From: an uncultured Porticoccus sp.
GTDB taxonomy: Bacteria; Pseudomonadota; Gammaproteobacteria; Pseudomonadales; Porticoccaceae
Direction of reading: 5' to 3'
Length of the DNA: 23,045 nt
NCBI GenBank assembly: GCA_950063125.1
Contig: CATLZI010000003.1
Span: forward strand, 1 to 23,045
Within the stretch, counting starts at the first letter, position 1; the number at the start of each line of letters is the position of its first letter. Below, in pieces: positions 15,529 to 23,045 of the stretch. The notes beneath the pieces were generated by a model. It worked only from the letters and a program-made list of their open reading frames with translations, was not told where the DNA came from and made no database searches. The position numbers were made by a program, and so were the translations under genes.

Positions 15529-17286
15529 ATGAAAATACCCGGCCACCTATTACTGACCCTGCTACTGGCCCTCCAGGTACTGACTGGCTGCGCCCAACAG
15601 GTATCTGAGCAAATCGACCACCAAGCCTCAGCGCCGAAACAACCACCGGCAGAGGCGACACCAGACCAGGTGACCGCTGAGGCAGAAACCGATGCGCCGC
15701 CCCGGCCATTCCCCACTGATACTTTTTACGATCTGCTGGTAGGAGTACTGGCCGGTATGCGCAATCATCTGGATATTGCGCGGGAAACGTATCTGAAGCA
15801 GGCCCGAATCACCCGTGACCCGGGTGTTGTCGCCAGGGCAACCAGCGTTGCCGCCTACGCCGAGGATCGTGAGGCACTACTGGAAATGGCACTGTTATGG
15901 AGCGAAATTGAACCGCAAAATCTCGATGCCCGCAGTCTGGCAGCCCTCTCGCTTGCACGCAGTGGACGACTCAGCGAAGCCATGACACACGCTGTTTTTT
16001 CAATGAGCAAGGGTGATGATGAACCGATCATGTCCATAGCCGTAGCCGCCAACGGCCTCAGCGCTGAACAGCGAACGCCGTTGCTGACCGAATATTCGAG
16101 CCTCCGCGAGCAATTCCCTGACAACCAAACACTCCTGCTCGCCAGCGCCATGCTGTTCAGTCAGCAAGAGGAGTTGCAACAGGCATTGAATACCATTGAT
16201 CGACTGCTGGAACTGGCTCCTGAACAAGAAAATGCGCTGATGTTCAAGGCGCAATTGCTCCACCAACTGGATCGAAAAAAAGAGGCTATAGCGTTTCTCG
16301 CAGACAGCCTGAAAACCCTGCCCGACAGCATGAAACTGCGACTCCAGTACGCCAGACTGCTTTCAGAGGACGATCTGGAAGGGGCCCACGCCCAACTGCG
16401 CCTACTGGCTGATAAACACCCCCGCGATAGCGAACTGCTTTTCACTCTGGCAATGGTGAGTCGGGGCCTGGACAAAACTGACGAAGCACGCCAGTTGCTT
16501 ACCGATCTGACCCGTCACCCGGGAACTGCTGCAGCTGCCCATTTCGAGCTCGGAAAAATGGCAGAAGAGACAGAAAACATGGATTCGGTACTGTTCCATT
16601 ATGCCCAGGTACGCAGTGGTCAAAAGCTCCTCCCCGCAGCAGTCCGGCTCAGCCGGTTCATGGCAAAGCATGACGAGCTGAACAATGCCCGGCTCTATCT
16701 GCACGAATTGCGACTGAACCATCCCCGGTACTCGGCACCCCTGTTTCAGATTGAGGCCGAGCTGCTTGCCGATCACGGCTCGCTCGATGAAGCCCGCAAC
16801 CTGATGAACGAAGCCGTCAACGAGCACCCTGACAATAACGCCCTGCTCTACACCCGCTCCATGCTGAGCGAGCAGCAAGATGACTTCGCCAGCTCGGAAA
16901 AGGATCTCCGGACCATTCTTGCCAGGGATGCGAATAACGCCACGGCGCTGAATGCACTCGGCTATACACTGACGGTGAACACTGATCGCTACGAGGAAGC
17001 CTATCAGCTGATCACCCGCGCTCTGGAATTAAACCCGGGGGATCCGGCCACCACCGACAGTCTCGGCTGGGTGCTCTACCAGATGGGCAATCACCAAGAG
17101 GCCATCGTGCATCTTCGCGAAGCGCTGAAAAAGTTGCCGGACCCTGAAATTGCCGCACATCTGGGCGAAGTTCTATGGGTCACAGGTGACCGGGAAGAGG
17201 CCCGTGCTGTCTGGCAGACGATCCTCGACAAAGACCCGGACAATGCGACCGTCCTCGAAACCATGGAACGCTTGAAGGAAAACTAG
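15529..17286 (+). CDS. TPR-repeat outer-membrane lipoprotein
   Basis: This 585-residue protein has a lipoprotein signal (MKIPGHLLLTLLLALQVLTGC), lipobox LTGC and Cys21. Ala at +2 does not signal inner-membrane retention, so Lol-dependent sorting to the outer membrane is expected. A Pro/Ala/Glu-rich linker (about 25-60) leads to a long array of tetratricopeptide repeats. The clearest are near the C-terminus (NATALNALGYTL, then YQLITRALELNPGDPATTDS and LGWVLYQMGNHQEAIVHLREAL). It matches the position of the TPR protein upstream of lolB in Pseudomonas (PA4667-like). The start at 15529 is set by the signal peptide, although no ribosome site is visible; upstream in-frame ATGs at 15439 and 15466 would bury the signal. 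It is 10 bp from lolB and probably heads that operon. The role is presumably as an envelope assembly scaffold; the partner is unknown. Confidence 0.88.
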   Translation: MKIPGHLLLTLLLALQVLTGCAQQVSEQIDHQASAPKQPPAEATPDQVTAEAETDAPPRPFPTDTFYDLLVGVLAGMRNHLDIARETYLKQARITRDPGVVARATSVAAYAEDREALLEMALLWSEIEPQNLDARSLAALSLARSGRLSEAMTHAVFSMSKGDDEPIMSIAVAANGLSAEQRTPLLTEYSSLREQFPDNQTLLLASAMLFSQQEELQQALNTIDRLLELAPEQENALMFKAQLLHQLDRKKEAIAFLADSLKTLPDSMKLRLQYARLLSEDDLEGAHAQLRLLADKHPRDSELLFTLAMVSRGLDKTDEARQLLTDLTRHPGTAAAAHFELGKMAEETENMDSVLFHYAQVRSGQKLLPAAVRLSRFMAKHDELNNARLYLHELRLNHPRYSAPLFQIEAELLADHGSLDEARNLMNEAVNEHPDNNALLYTRSMLSEQQDDFASSEKDLRTILARDANNATALNALGYTLTVNTDRYEEAYQLITRALELNPGDPATTDSLGWVLYQMGNHQEAIVHLREALKKLPDPEIAAHLGEVLWVTGDREEARAVWQTILDKDPDNATVLETMERLKEN

Positions 17287-17296
17287 AGGTAGCCAC

Positions 17297-17896
17297 ATGC
17301 GACTGCTCCTCCCGTGGTTGATCCTGTTTCTTGGCGCCTGTGCGTGGCAAAACCCGCAGCCGCCAGCCTCGATTGAAAACTGGCAGAAACACACAGAGCA
17401 CTTGCAACAACTTGATCTCTGGCTGCTGGAGGGCAAACTCGGTTACCGGGACAGTCGCGATGGCGGCAGCGCCTGGGTCAACTGGCGCCAATCCGGGACT
17501 GCCTTCGATGTGCAACTGCACGGGCCTTTTGGCAGTGGTGCAACACGCATTCTCGGTGATGACAATCACGCGGAGCTGCAACAGTCGGGGGAAGACACAC
17601 TGACGGCCGCATCTCCTGCAGCGCTGACCAAACAACTTTTCGGCTGGCAGTGGCCGGTAGACCAACTGCAATTCTGGGTTCGCGGAATCCCCTCCCCCCA
17701 TGAGTCCATAGTGCTCAGAACCCACAATGCAGAGGGCACCCTGGCGGCACTGCAGCAATCCAACTGGCAGCTGGAATTTACCGGTTACGAACAGGTTGGC
17801 CAGTGGGTGCTACCCAGCCGAATCAAAGGTAATAGCGGGGAGTTCAGCTTCACCCTGATCGTCAAGCGTTGGCATCCCGGGGATACTGAGCCGTGA
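17297..17896 (+). CDS. lolB: Outer-membrane lipoprotein receptor LolB
   Basis: This 199-residue lipoprotein accepts lipoproteins from periplasmic LolA and inserts them into the outer membrane. The signal [15 protein letters not shown] ends in a lipobox with Cys15 and Ala at +2. The mature part shows LolB features: the strand [40 protein letters not shown], the Trp-rich [15 protein letters not shown] segment, and a closing [12 protein letters not shown] strand. The length is typical. AGAGG lies 8 nt before the ATG. It is 10 bp from the TPR lipoprotein gene, and its stop overlaps the ispE start (GTGA), so the three genes are one operon. Its position before ispE is the classical gammaproteobacterial order. 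Confidence 0.93.
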   Translation: MRLLLPWLILFLGACAWQNPQPPASIENWQKHTEHLQQLDLWLLEGKLGYRDSRDGGSAWVNWRQSGTAFDVQLHGPFGSGATRILGDDNHAELQQSGEDTLTAASPAALTKQLFGWQWPVDQLQFWVRGIPSPHESIVLRTHNAEGTLAALQQSNWQLEFTGYEQVGQWVLPSRIKGNSGEFSFTLIVKRWHPGDTEP

Positions 17897-18735
17897 GACT
17901 ATCTCTACCCGCTCCAGCCAAATTGAACCTGTTTCTTCATATTACTGGTCGTCGTAAGGACGGTTACCATAACCTGCAAACCCTCTTTCAACTGCTCGAT
18001 TACAGCGACCTGCTGGATTTTGAGCTTAACGACAGCGGCAGGATTTGCCTCATCGATGAGCAGACCGGTATCCCCCCCACAGAAAATCTAATTTATCGGG
18101 CGGCACGTTGCCTGCAGGAACATACTGGCTGCCCGCAAGGCGCCAGCATCCGCCTGCATAAGCGATTGCCGATGGGCGGCGGGCTGGGCGGCGGCAGCAG
18201 CAATGCCGCCACCACCCTGGTGGGGCTCAACGCCCTGTGGGCGACGGCTTTATCAAAACAGCAACTGATGGCCATGGGAGAAAAACTCGGTGCGGATATT
18301 CCTCTGTTTATTTTTGGTCAAAGCGCCTGGGCCGAGGGCATTGGCGAACAACTCACGGCCATCGAATTACCACCCGCCTGGTACCTGGTCATCGTGCCGG
18401 ATGCCCATGTTTCAACAGGAAAAATATTCGCCCATCAGGGTTTGACAAGGAACACGCATCCGATCAAAATACGCGCCTTTCTCGAGCGGGGTGGTAGAAA
18501 CGATTGCCAGGCAGTAGTGGAGTCGATCTATCCCCAGGTAAAAGAGGCGCGCTTATGGCTGGCTCAATTTACTGAAGCCAGATTGACGGGAACTGGCGCC
18601 TGCTTGTTCGGCTGCTTTGATTCAGATATCGCTGCAAGGTCAGTACTGGAACAACTGCCACATCAATGGCAGGGCTTTGTTGCTAAAGGGGTCAACCAAT
18701 CCCCGTTATTTCAGCAGCTACCGTCTAAATACTAA
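17893..18735 (+). CDS. ispE: 4-diphosphocytidyl-2-C-methyl-D-erythritol kinase IspE
   Basis: This 280-residue GHMP-type kinase phosphorylates CDP-methylerythritol with ATP in the MEP pathway to isoprenoids. [21 protein letters not shown] carries the catalytic Lys10; the ATP-binding glycine loop [14 protein letters not shown] is at 93-106; Asp135 in GADIPLF is the catalytic base. The C-terminal [10 protein letters not shown] completes the family pattern. The start is a GTG at 17893 that overlaps the lolB stop in the tetranucleotide GTGA, so translation probably re-initiates. The stop codon is only 3 nt before tRNA-Gln, so the mRNA must be trimmed by tRNA processing if the two are co-transcribed. 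Confidence 0.96.
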   Translation: MRLSLPAPAKLNLFLHITGRRKDGYHNLQTLFQLLDYSDLLDFELNDSGRICLIDEQTGIPPTENLIYRAARCLQEHTGCPQGASIRLHKRLPMGGGLGGGSSNAATTLVGLNALWATALSKQQLMAMGEKLGADIPLFIFGQSAWAEGIGEQLTAIELPPAWYLVIVPDAHVSTGKIFAHQGLTRNTHPIKIRAFLERGGRNDCQAVVESIYPQVKEARLWLAQFTEARLTGTGACLFGCFDSDIAARSVLEQLPHQWQGFVAKGVNQSPLFQQLPSKY

Positions 18736-18738
18736 TAT

Positions 18739-18814
18739 TGGGGTGTCGCCAAGTGGCTAAGGCAACGGGTTTTGATCCCGTCATTCGGAGGTTCGAGTCC
18801 TCCCACCCCAGCCA
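18739..18814 (+). tRNA. tRNA-Gln, anticodon UUG
   Basis: The acceptor stem is TGGGGTG (18739-18745) with CACCCCA (18804-18810). The anticodon stem ACGGG/CCCGT encloses the loop TTTTGAT with anticodon TTG at 18772-18774. The T arm is GGAGG-TTCGAGT-CCTCC. Discriminator G is at 18811 and an encoded CCA at 18812-18814. The weak U1-A72 pair is typical of bacterial tRNA-Gln. It lies between ispE and prs, as in Pseudomonas, and starts 3 nt after the ispE stop. Confidence 0.97.
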
Positions 18815-18816
18815 TT

Positions 18817-18836
18817 ATTTCTCTGGATTTCTCTGG
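18817..18836 (+). repeat. Two perfect tandem 10-bp units just after tRNA-Gln
   Basis: ATTTCTCTGG occurs twice in direct succession, starting 2 bp after the encoded CCA. It is a short local duplication with no visible function. The copies do not match the tRNA 3' end, so it is not an attachment site of the usual kind. Confidence 0.5.
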
Positions 18837-18874
18837 GCCGCCGGAGACATTTCGAAACTGATCAGGAAAAAGCC

Positions 18875-19816
18875 GTGCCTAACTTGATGGTTTTCTCCGG
18901 GAATGCCAACCCGGAGCTGACAAACGAAATTACCCGTCACCTCGGCCTGAATATGGGCAAGGCTCTGGTCTCACAGTTCTCGGACGGGGAGATCAATATC
19001 GAGATCAGGGATAACGTGCGCGGCCGCGATGTCTTTGTTGTCCAGCCCACTTGCGCTCCCACCCATAAAAATCTCATGGAGCTGATACTCATCATTGACG
19101 CACTGCGACGTGCCTCGGCCACCCGTATCACAGCCGTAGTGCCCTACTTTGGCTACGCACGACAGGACCGCCGGGTTCGCTCTATCCGGGTGCCGATCAG
19201 CGCCAAGGTGGTAGCGGACATGCTGACCAATGCCGGGGTTGACCGAGTGATGACCGTGGATCTCCACGCCGAGCAGATCCAGGGCTTTTTTGATTGCGCG
19301 GTGGACAACGTTTACGGCTTGCCCGTGCTACTGACTGATGTGGAAAGACAGAATTACGAAAACCTGACCGTAGTTTCACCGGATATTGGCGGTGTCGTTC
19401 GAGCCAGAGCGATGGCAAAACAGCTCAACACCGACCTGGCCATCATTGACAAGCGCCGCCCGGAAGCCAATCAGGCTCAGGTAATGAATATTATCGGTGA
19501 AGTCGAAGGCCGCACCTGCCTGCTGATCGACGATATCGTTGATACCGCAGGCACACTTTGCAAGGCGGCCGATGCGCTCAAAGAGCAGGGGGCAAAAAAA
19601 GTGATAGCCTACTGCACTCATCCGGTGTTGTCGGGCAAAGCCATCGAGAATATTGAAAACTCTGCGCTGGATACCCTGGTGGTCACCAACAGCATTCCTC
19701 TGACTGAGGCAGCAAAAAACTGTGCGCAGATACGATCACTGAGTCTCGGACAAATGCTGGCAGAGGCCATGCGCCGGGTCAGCAACGAAGAATCCATCAG
19801 TGCCATGTTCGACTGA
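18875..19816 (+). CDS. prs: Ribose-phosphate pyrophosphokinase (PRPP synthetase)
   Basis: This 313-residue enzyme makes PRPP from ribose 5-phosphate and ATP, feeding purine, pyrimidine, NAD, histidine and tryptophan synthesis. The start [15 protein letters not shown] is typical. [13 protein letters not shown] (90-102) and [13 protein letters not shown] with His131 belong to the ATP site, and the PRPP-binding loop DDIVDTAGT is at 219-227. The length matches class I enzymes (about 315). The start is a GTG at 18875 with AGGA about 9 nt upstream. It follows tRNA-Gln by 60 bp. A short GC hairpin with a T-run lies after the stop. Confidence 0.96.
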   Translation: MPNLMVFSGNANPELTNEITRHLGLNMGKALVSQFSDGEINIEIRDNVRGRDVFVVQPTCAPTHKNLMELILIIDALRRASATRITAVVPYFGYARQDRRVRSIRVPISAKVVADMLTNAGVDRVMTVDLHAEQIQGFFDCAVDNVYGLPVLLTDVERQNYENLTVVSPDIGGVVRARAMAKQLNTDLAIIDKRRPEANQAQVMNIIGEVEGRTCLLIDDIVDTAGTLCKAADALKEQGAKKVIAYCTHPVLSGKAIENIENSALDTLVVTNSIPLTEAAKNCAQIRSLSLGQMLAEAMRRVSNEESISAMFD

Positions 19817-19836
19817 CAGGCACCGGATAATAAACC

Positions 19837-19853
19837 GCCCATTCGGGCTTTTT
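19837..19853 (+). terminator. Short intrinsic terminator candidate after prs
   Basis: GCCC (19837-19840) and GGGC (19845-19848) form a 4-bp stem with an ATTC loop, followed by five T residues. The stem is short, so the element would be weak and may only partly separate prs from rplY. Confidence 0.4.
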
Positions 19854-19932
19854 AACTCCCGCAAGGGATTTTCAATACCCCCGCCTCGGTTCTGGTCGCG
19901 GATCAGCAGGGGTAATAACAGGAGTCAAGGCA

Positions 19933-20592
19933 ATGTCCAATGATTTTCAATTGAATGCCAAGGCCCGTGAGGACATGGGGAAAGGTGCGAGCCGCCGCCT
20001 GCGTCGTCTGGCCAACCAGGTGCCCGCCATCATTTACGGCGGCCAAAAAGCACCACAAAGCATCAGTCTCGCTCACAACGAACTGAAACATGCGCTGGAA
20101 AATGAAGCGTTTTACTCTCACATCATCACGCTGGATCTGGAAGGCGATTCCCAGCAGGTGATCCTGAAAGATATACAACGCCATCCATCCAAGCCGGTCA
20201 TCCTGCATGCAGACTTTCTGCGGGTAAGCAAAACCCACAAACTGCACACCAAAGTGCCAATTCACTTTATCAATGAAGACACCTGTGTCGGCGTCAAACC
20301 CGGTGGCGGTATTATCTCCCGCACCATGACTGAGCTGGATATTTCCTGCTTGCCTGCAGATCTGCCCGAGTTCATCGAACTGGATGTGGCAGCCGTTGAA
20401 ATTGGCGACATCCTGCATATCTCTGATATCAAGCTGCCTTCCGGCGTTGAGAGCGTTGCCCTGAGTCATGGCGAAGACCATGACCTGCCCGTATTCACCG
20501 TCAACAAGCCGAAGTCTGCCGCCACCGAGGAAGATCTCGCTGACGAGGCAGCTGACACCACGACCGAAGAAAGCAACGGCGACGAAGAGTAA
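19933..20592 (+). CDS. rplY: 50S ribosomal protein L25/general stress protein Ctc
   Basis: This 219-residue protein binds 5S rRNA in the large subunit. The N-terminal L25 domain (about 1-95, with GKGASRRLRRLANQVPAIIYGG and the HADFLRV strand) is followed by the TL5/Ctc C-terminal beta domain (about 100-190). It therefore belongs to the long CTC type and not to the 94-residue E. coli L25. An acidic tail (about 195-219, many Glu/Asp) closes the protein. AGGAG lies 9 nt before the ATG. It is followed by pth 54 bp downstream, the common prs-rplY-pth-ychF order. Its stop codon lies in the stem of a large hairpin (20583-20628). Confidence 0.95.
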   Translation: MSNDFQLNAKAREDMGKGASRRLRRLANQVPAIIYGGQKAPQSISLAHNELKHALENEAFYSHIITLDLEGDSQQVILKDIQRHPSKPVILHADFLRVSKTHKLHTKVPIHFINEDTCVGVKPGGGIISRTMTELDISCLPADLPEFIELDVAAVEIGDILHISDIKLPSGVESVALSHGEDHDLPVFTVNKPKSAATEEDLADEAADTTTEESNGDEE

Positions 20593-20628
20593 GCTCAGGG
20601 GAAATCAATCCCCAGAATTTACTCTTCG
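20583..20628 (+). promoter_or_regulatory. 46-nt hairpin spanning the rplY stop codon, ahead of pth
   Basis: The outer stem CGAAGAGTAA (20583-20592) pairs perfectly with TTACTCTTCG (20619-20628). An inner stem GGGGA/TCCCC (20598-20602 with 20609-20613) closes a 6-nt loop, and the interior between the stems adds two pairs plus one G-U. The rplY TAA is inside the outer stem. No T-run follows, so it is not a standard terminator. It ends 18 nt before the pth TTG start. Confidence 0.6.
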
Positions 20629-20646
20629 CGTTAGCAGGCCCCGACA

Positions 20647-21234
20647 TTGGACACGCCCGTTCAACTTATTGTGGGGCTGGGTAATCCCGGCCCCCAGTAT
20701 GACCGAACCCGTCACAATGCCGGGGCTGATTTCGTTCTGGCGCTCGCCAATCACTACGGCGTCACACTAAAAGCTGACAATAAATATTTTGGTCTCACCG
20801 GCAAAGCCGTGATCAATGGCAAGCCGGTCTGGCTATTGATTCCCACGACCTTCATGAACCGCAGCGGCAAGGCAATTGCAGCCCTTGCCGGGTTTTACCA
20901 AATTCGTCCCGAGGCTATTCTGGTGGCCCACGACGAACTGGATATGAACCCCGGTATTGCAAGATTCAAACTGGGCGGGGGACATGGCGGACACAACGGC
21001 CTCAAGGACACAATTCTTTCTTTGGGGAACCAGCGTGACTTTGCACGCCTGCGCATCGGTATCGGCCACCCCGGTCACGCCAGCGAGGTGGTCAACTTTG
21101 TGCTGCGGCGGGCACCGGCATCAGAACAACAATTGATAGATCAGAGTATTGATAACGCCATCAAGGCCATTGAGCCCACGGTGGTTGGCCAGTGGAACAG
21201 CGCCATGAAAGCGCTGCACTCAATCACTCCCTAA
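20647..21234 (+). CDS. pth: Peptidyl-tRNA hydrolase
   Basis: This 195-residue enzyme recycles peptidyl-tRNA released early from ribosomes. [17 protein letters not shown] (10-26) contains Asn13 and the catalytic His23. FMNRSG (69-74), HDELDM with Asp96 and [10 protein letters not shown] with Asn117 complete the active site, and [10 protein letters not shown] follows. The length equals that of E. coli Pth (about 194). The start appears to be a TTG at 20647, because no ATG or GTG precedes the conserved VGLGNPG core in a suitable place; the ribosome site is weak (AGCAGG). It sits between rplY and ychF (29 bp to ychF), the usual order. A strong hairpin lies just upstream, so translation may be limited or coupled to rplY. 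Confidence 0.94.
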   Translation: MDTPVQLIVGLGNPGPQYDRTRHNAGADFVLALANHYGVTLKADNKYFGLTGKAVINGKPVWLLIPTTFMNRSGKAIAALAGFYQIRPEAILVAHDELDMNPGIARFKLGGGHGGHNGLKDTILSLGNQRDFARLRIGIGHPGHASEVVNFVLRRAPASEQQLIDQSIDNAIKAIEPTVVGQWNSAMKALHSITP

Positions 21235-21263
21235 ACAAACAACGGCATTGAGGTTATATAGTC

Positions 21264-22355
21264 ATGGGTTTTAACTGCGGTATCGTCGGTCTGCCGAATG
21301 TGGGCAAATCCACCCTCTTCAATGCTTTGACTCAGGCGGGGATTGACGCAGCAAACTTCCCTTTCTGCACAATTGAACCGAACACCGGTATCGTGCCCAT
21401 ACCGGACCCCCGCCAGGACAAACTCGCCGAGATCGTCAAACCGGAGCGTATTGTTCCCGCCACCATGGAGTTTGTCGATATCGCCGGACTGGTTGCCGGC
21501 GCCTCAAAGGGCGAGGGGCTGGGTAACAAGTTTCTCGCCAATATTCGTGAAACCGATGCCATTGCCCATGTGGTACGTTGTTTTGACGATGACAACGTGG
21601 TGCATGTCGAGGGCAAAATCAATCCGGTATCGGACATCGAAGTCATCAATACCGAGTTGGCGCTCGCCGATCTGGATACGGTGGATAAAGCATTATTGCG
21701 TGTGGCCAAGGCAGCCAAGGGTCAGGACAAGGAGGCCATGGCGATAAAAACCGTGCTGGAAAAAATACAGCCCCGCCTCAACGAGGCAAAACCGTTGCGG
21801 GCTATGCCCCTCAGTAACGACGAACTGAAAACGATACGCTCGCTCAACCTGCTGACCCTGAAACCCACCATGTATATCGCCAATGTCGATGAAACCGGAT
21901 TTGAAAACAATCCTTATCTCGACCAGGTCAATACAGTAGCCGCCGCAGAGAATGCCGTCGTTGTCCCTATCTGCAATAAACTGGAATCCGAAATAGCGGA
22001 ACTGGGCGACGATGAAAAACTCGACTTCCTGCAGGAGATGGGCATGGAAGAGCCCGGCCTGAACCGGGTGATTCGCGCCGGCTATTCACTGCTGGGACTG
22101 CAAACCTACTTTACCGCCGGGGTAAAAGAAGTGCGCGCCTGGACGATCCCGGTGGGCGCCACCGCGCCGCAGGCTGCCGGTAGAATTCATACCGACTTCG
22201 AGAAAGGATTTATCCGCGCCGAAGTCATCGCCTATGAAGATTTTGTCGCCGGCAAAGGCGAACAGGGGGCGAAGGATGCCGGCAAATGGCGTCTCGAAGG
22301 CAAGGAATATGTTGTCCACGATGGCGATGTCGTCCACTTCCGTTTTAACGTCTGA
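21264..22355 (+). CDS. ychF: Redox-regulated ATPase YchF (Obg-like)
   Basis: This 363-residue P-loop protein of the Obg/YchF family binds ribosomes and prefers ATP to GTP; it is linked to translation and oxidative stress. The P-loop GLPNVGKST is at 9-17, and [19 protein letters not shown] forms the switch II region. The usual NKxD is replaced by NVDE (in [14 protein letters not shown]), the exchange that explains ATP use. The C-terminal TGS domain covers about 280-363 ([35 protein letters not shown]). The length equals that of E. coli YchF. GAGG lies upstream of the ATG. It is the last gene of rplY-pth-ychF and is followed by a terminator at 22411. Confidence 0.96.
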   Translation: MGFNCGIVGLPNVGKSTLFNALTQAGIDAANFPFCTIEPNTGIVPIPDPRQDKLAEIVKPERIVPATMEFVDIAGLVAGASKGEGLGNKFLANIRETDAIAHVVRCFDDDNVVHVEGKINPVSDIEVINTELALADLDTVDKALLRVAKAAKGQDKEAMAIKTVLEKIQPRLNEAKPLRAMPLSNDELKTIRSLNLLTLKPTMYIANVDETGFENNPYLDQVNTVAAAENAVVVPICNKLESEIAELGDDEKLDFLQEMGMEEPGLNRVIRAGYSLLGLQTYFTAGVKEVRAWTIPVGATAPQAAGRIHTDFEKGFIRAEVIAYEDFVAGKGEQGAKDAGKWRLEGKEYVVHDGDVVHFRFNV

Positions 22356-22410
22356 GACCGGCACCGCCGGAAGATTCAATGCCACCCGCCCTGTCCACCC
22401 CAAACTGCTG

Positions 22411-22432
22411 CGCCCGCTGATGCGGGCGTTTT
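22411..22432 (+). terminator. Rho-independent terminator after ychF
   Basis: CGCCCGC (22411-22417) and GCGGGCG (22422-22428) form a perfect 7-bp GC stem with a TGAT loop, followed by TTTT. It lies 56 bp after the ychF stop and 37 bp before the next start codon. Confidence 0.8.
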
Positions 22433-22456
22433 GCTGTACAGACCGCCATCCAGCCC

Positions 22457-22462
22457 TATAAT
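22457..22462 (+). promoter_or_regulatory. -10 box directly before the PQQ-dehydrogenase-like gene
   Basis: TATAAT matches the consensus exactly and ends 6 bp before the ATG at 22469, so transcription would start at or near the A of the ATG. The best -35-like sequence is CTGTAC at 17 bp or TTGCTG at 20 bp, both poor. No Shine-Dalgarno sequence is visible. Confidence 0.5.
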
Positions 22463-22468
22463 GCAGCA

Positions 22469-23045
22469 ATGGCTAAATCACTGAAGGTCCTGATCCTCGG
22501 TCTTCTGCTGACGGTCCTGCTACTGGTTGTACTGACGCGCTGTGTACCGGGATTTCAGATCAGCAGCTTCCCGGTGCTGGTCAACACCCTGGCGGGAACC
22601 GGCAGTCCTGTCGATCTGGAGACCATTACCGATCAGCTTGTCACCCCCAAGGGGTTTGAACTCACGCTTTTTGCCGACAACATTCCCAATGCCCGTTTTA
22701 TGAAAGCCACCCCCGCCGGTCAGCTGTTAGTCAGCTCACCGAAAACCGGCACGGTTTACCTACTGGCTGACATTGATGGTACCGGCAAGGCAGATGAGCG
22801 CATCCCGCTAATTACCGGCCTGAATCGCCCACACGGGCTCGATATTCTCCATGACGATGAGACTTCGTGGCTTTATATCGCCGAGACCAATGCGGTAGGT
22901 CGTATCGCCATAGACTGGTCAACGGCATCGACTGAGGGCGACTATCAACGACTGATCACCAACCTACCCAATACTGGCGGTCACTGGACCAGGACGATTC
23001 AGTTCGGCACCGATGGCTGGCTTTATCTCACTGTCGGCTCAAGCT
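22469..23045 (+). CDS. PQQ-dependent sugar/sorbosone dehydrogenase-like protein, 5' part only
   Basis: The gene runs off the right edge, leaving 192 codons. An N-terminal hydrophobic segment (about 5-23, LKVLILGLLLTVLLLVVLTRC) indicates a signal peptide or membrane anchor. Cys25 follows directly, but a proper lipobox is not clear. The soluble part shows beta-propeller features of the sorbosone/glucose dehydrogenase group: LVTPKGFELTLFADNIPNARFMKATPAGQLLVSS, then GLNRPHGLDI with a likely active-site His, and WLYIAETNAVGRI. The last visible residues, GTDGWLYLTVGSS, match the segment preceding the family's conserved Cys-containing loop. A periplasmic oxidoreductase with a PQQ-type cofactor is likely, but the substrate is open; some members of this fold are lyases or have no known activity. 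The ATG at 22469 has no ribosome site but follows a TATAAT box closely, which suggests leaderless translation. Confidence 0.78.
   Translation, partial: MAKSLKVLILGLLLTVLLLVVLTRCVPGFQISSFPVLVNTLAGTGSPVDLETITDQLVTPKGFELTLFADNIPNARFMKATPAGQLLVSSPKTGTVYLLADIDGTGKADERIPLITGLNRPHGLDILHDDETSWLYIAETNAVGRIAIDWSTASTEGDYQRLITNLPNTGGHWTRTIQFGTDGWLYLTVGSS

Noticed and set aside
18815..18874. Possible phage or island attachment site after tRNA-Gln.
   Set aside because: The tandem ATTTCTCTGG units do not copy the tRNA 3' end, no integrase gene is near, and conserved core genes continue on both sides.
22358..22370. CCGGC-ACC-GCCGG hairpin directly after ychF as terminator.
   Set aside because: It has no T-run. 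The stronger 7-bp GC stem with TTTT at 22411-22432 is the better terminator.
1..23045. CRISPR arrays, insertion sequences, prophage genes or toxin-antitoxin pairs anywhere in the window.
   Set aside because: No regularly spaced repeats, transposase, integrase or paired small toxin and antitoxin frames were recognised. The only sizeable non-coding gap (597-939) is explained by regulatory sites.

Overview
The window reads as chromosomal DNA of a gammaproteobacterium, most likely a Pseudomonadales/Cellvibrionales-type marine or environmental lineage. The block hemA-prfA-prmC divergent from TPR lipoprotein-lolB-ispE-tRNA(Gln)-prs-rplY-pth-ychF has the gene order known from Pseudomonas, and RhlB, RhlE, CysZ and a Lol lipoprotein machinery fit a Gram-negative gammaproteobacterium. 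The genus cannot be fixed from the sequence alone. I saw no insertion sequence, prophage, CRISPR array or rRNA.

Left part (1-4.2 kb), accessory: a truncated NrtA/CmpA-type ABC-transporter binding protein on the minus strand is divergent from a PAS-PAS-AAA+-Fis sigma-54 activator. The 343-bp gap between them holds a core-perfect -24/-12 promoter facing the binding-protein gene and, about 100-150 bp upstream of its predicted start, three copies of a 12-bp dyad ACGA-W4-TCGT. This looks like a complete enhancer/sigma-54 switch. A family VIII-like serine hydrolase follows and ends in a perfect 15-bp bidirectional terminator shared with rhlE.

Middle part (4.2-12.1 kb): rhlE (minus), an AsmA-like membrane-anchored protein (minus) divergent from cysZ (plus), and rhlB (minus), whose 3' end overlaps that of cysZ. 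Then comes the complete AmmeMemoRadiSam module: a radical SAM enzyme (minus) divergent from overlapping Memo-like and AMMECR1-like genes (plus). It is a widely conserved trio whose biochemical role is, to my knowledge, not established. A small flavin reductase follows.

Right part (12.1-22.4 kb), housekeeping: hemA-prfA-prmC on the minus strand joins haem synthesis with translation termination (RF1 and its GGQ methylase). On the plus strand, a TPR lipoprotein, lolB and ispE are tightly packed, and tRNA-Gln(UUG) starts 3 nt after the ispE stop. prs, rplY (two-domain CTC type), pth (TTG start behind a large hairpin that contains the rplY stop codon) and ychF follow. Several of these genes use non-ATG starts (prmC, ispE and prs GTG; pth TTG). 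The window ends inside a PQQ-type sugar/sorbosone dehydrogenase-like gene. Its perfect TATAAT box lies only 6 bp before the ATG, which suggests a leaderless message.

All functional calls rest on recognising motifs in the translated sequence. No database search was run.
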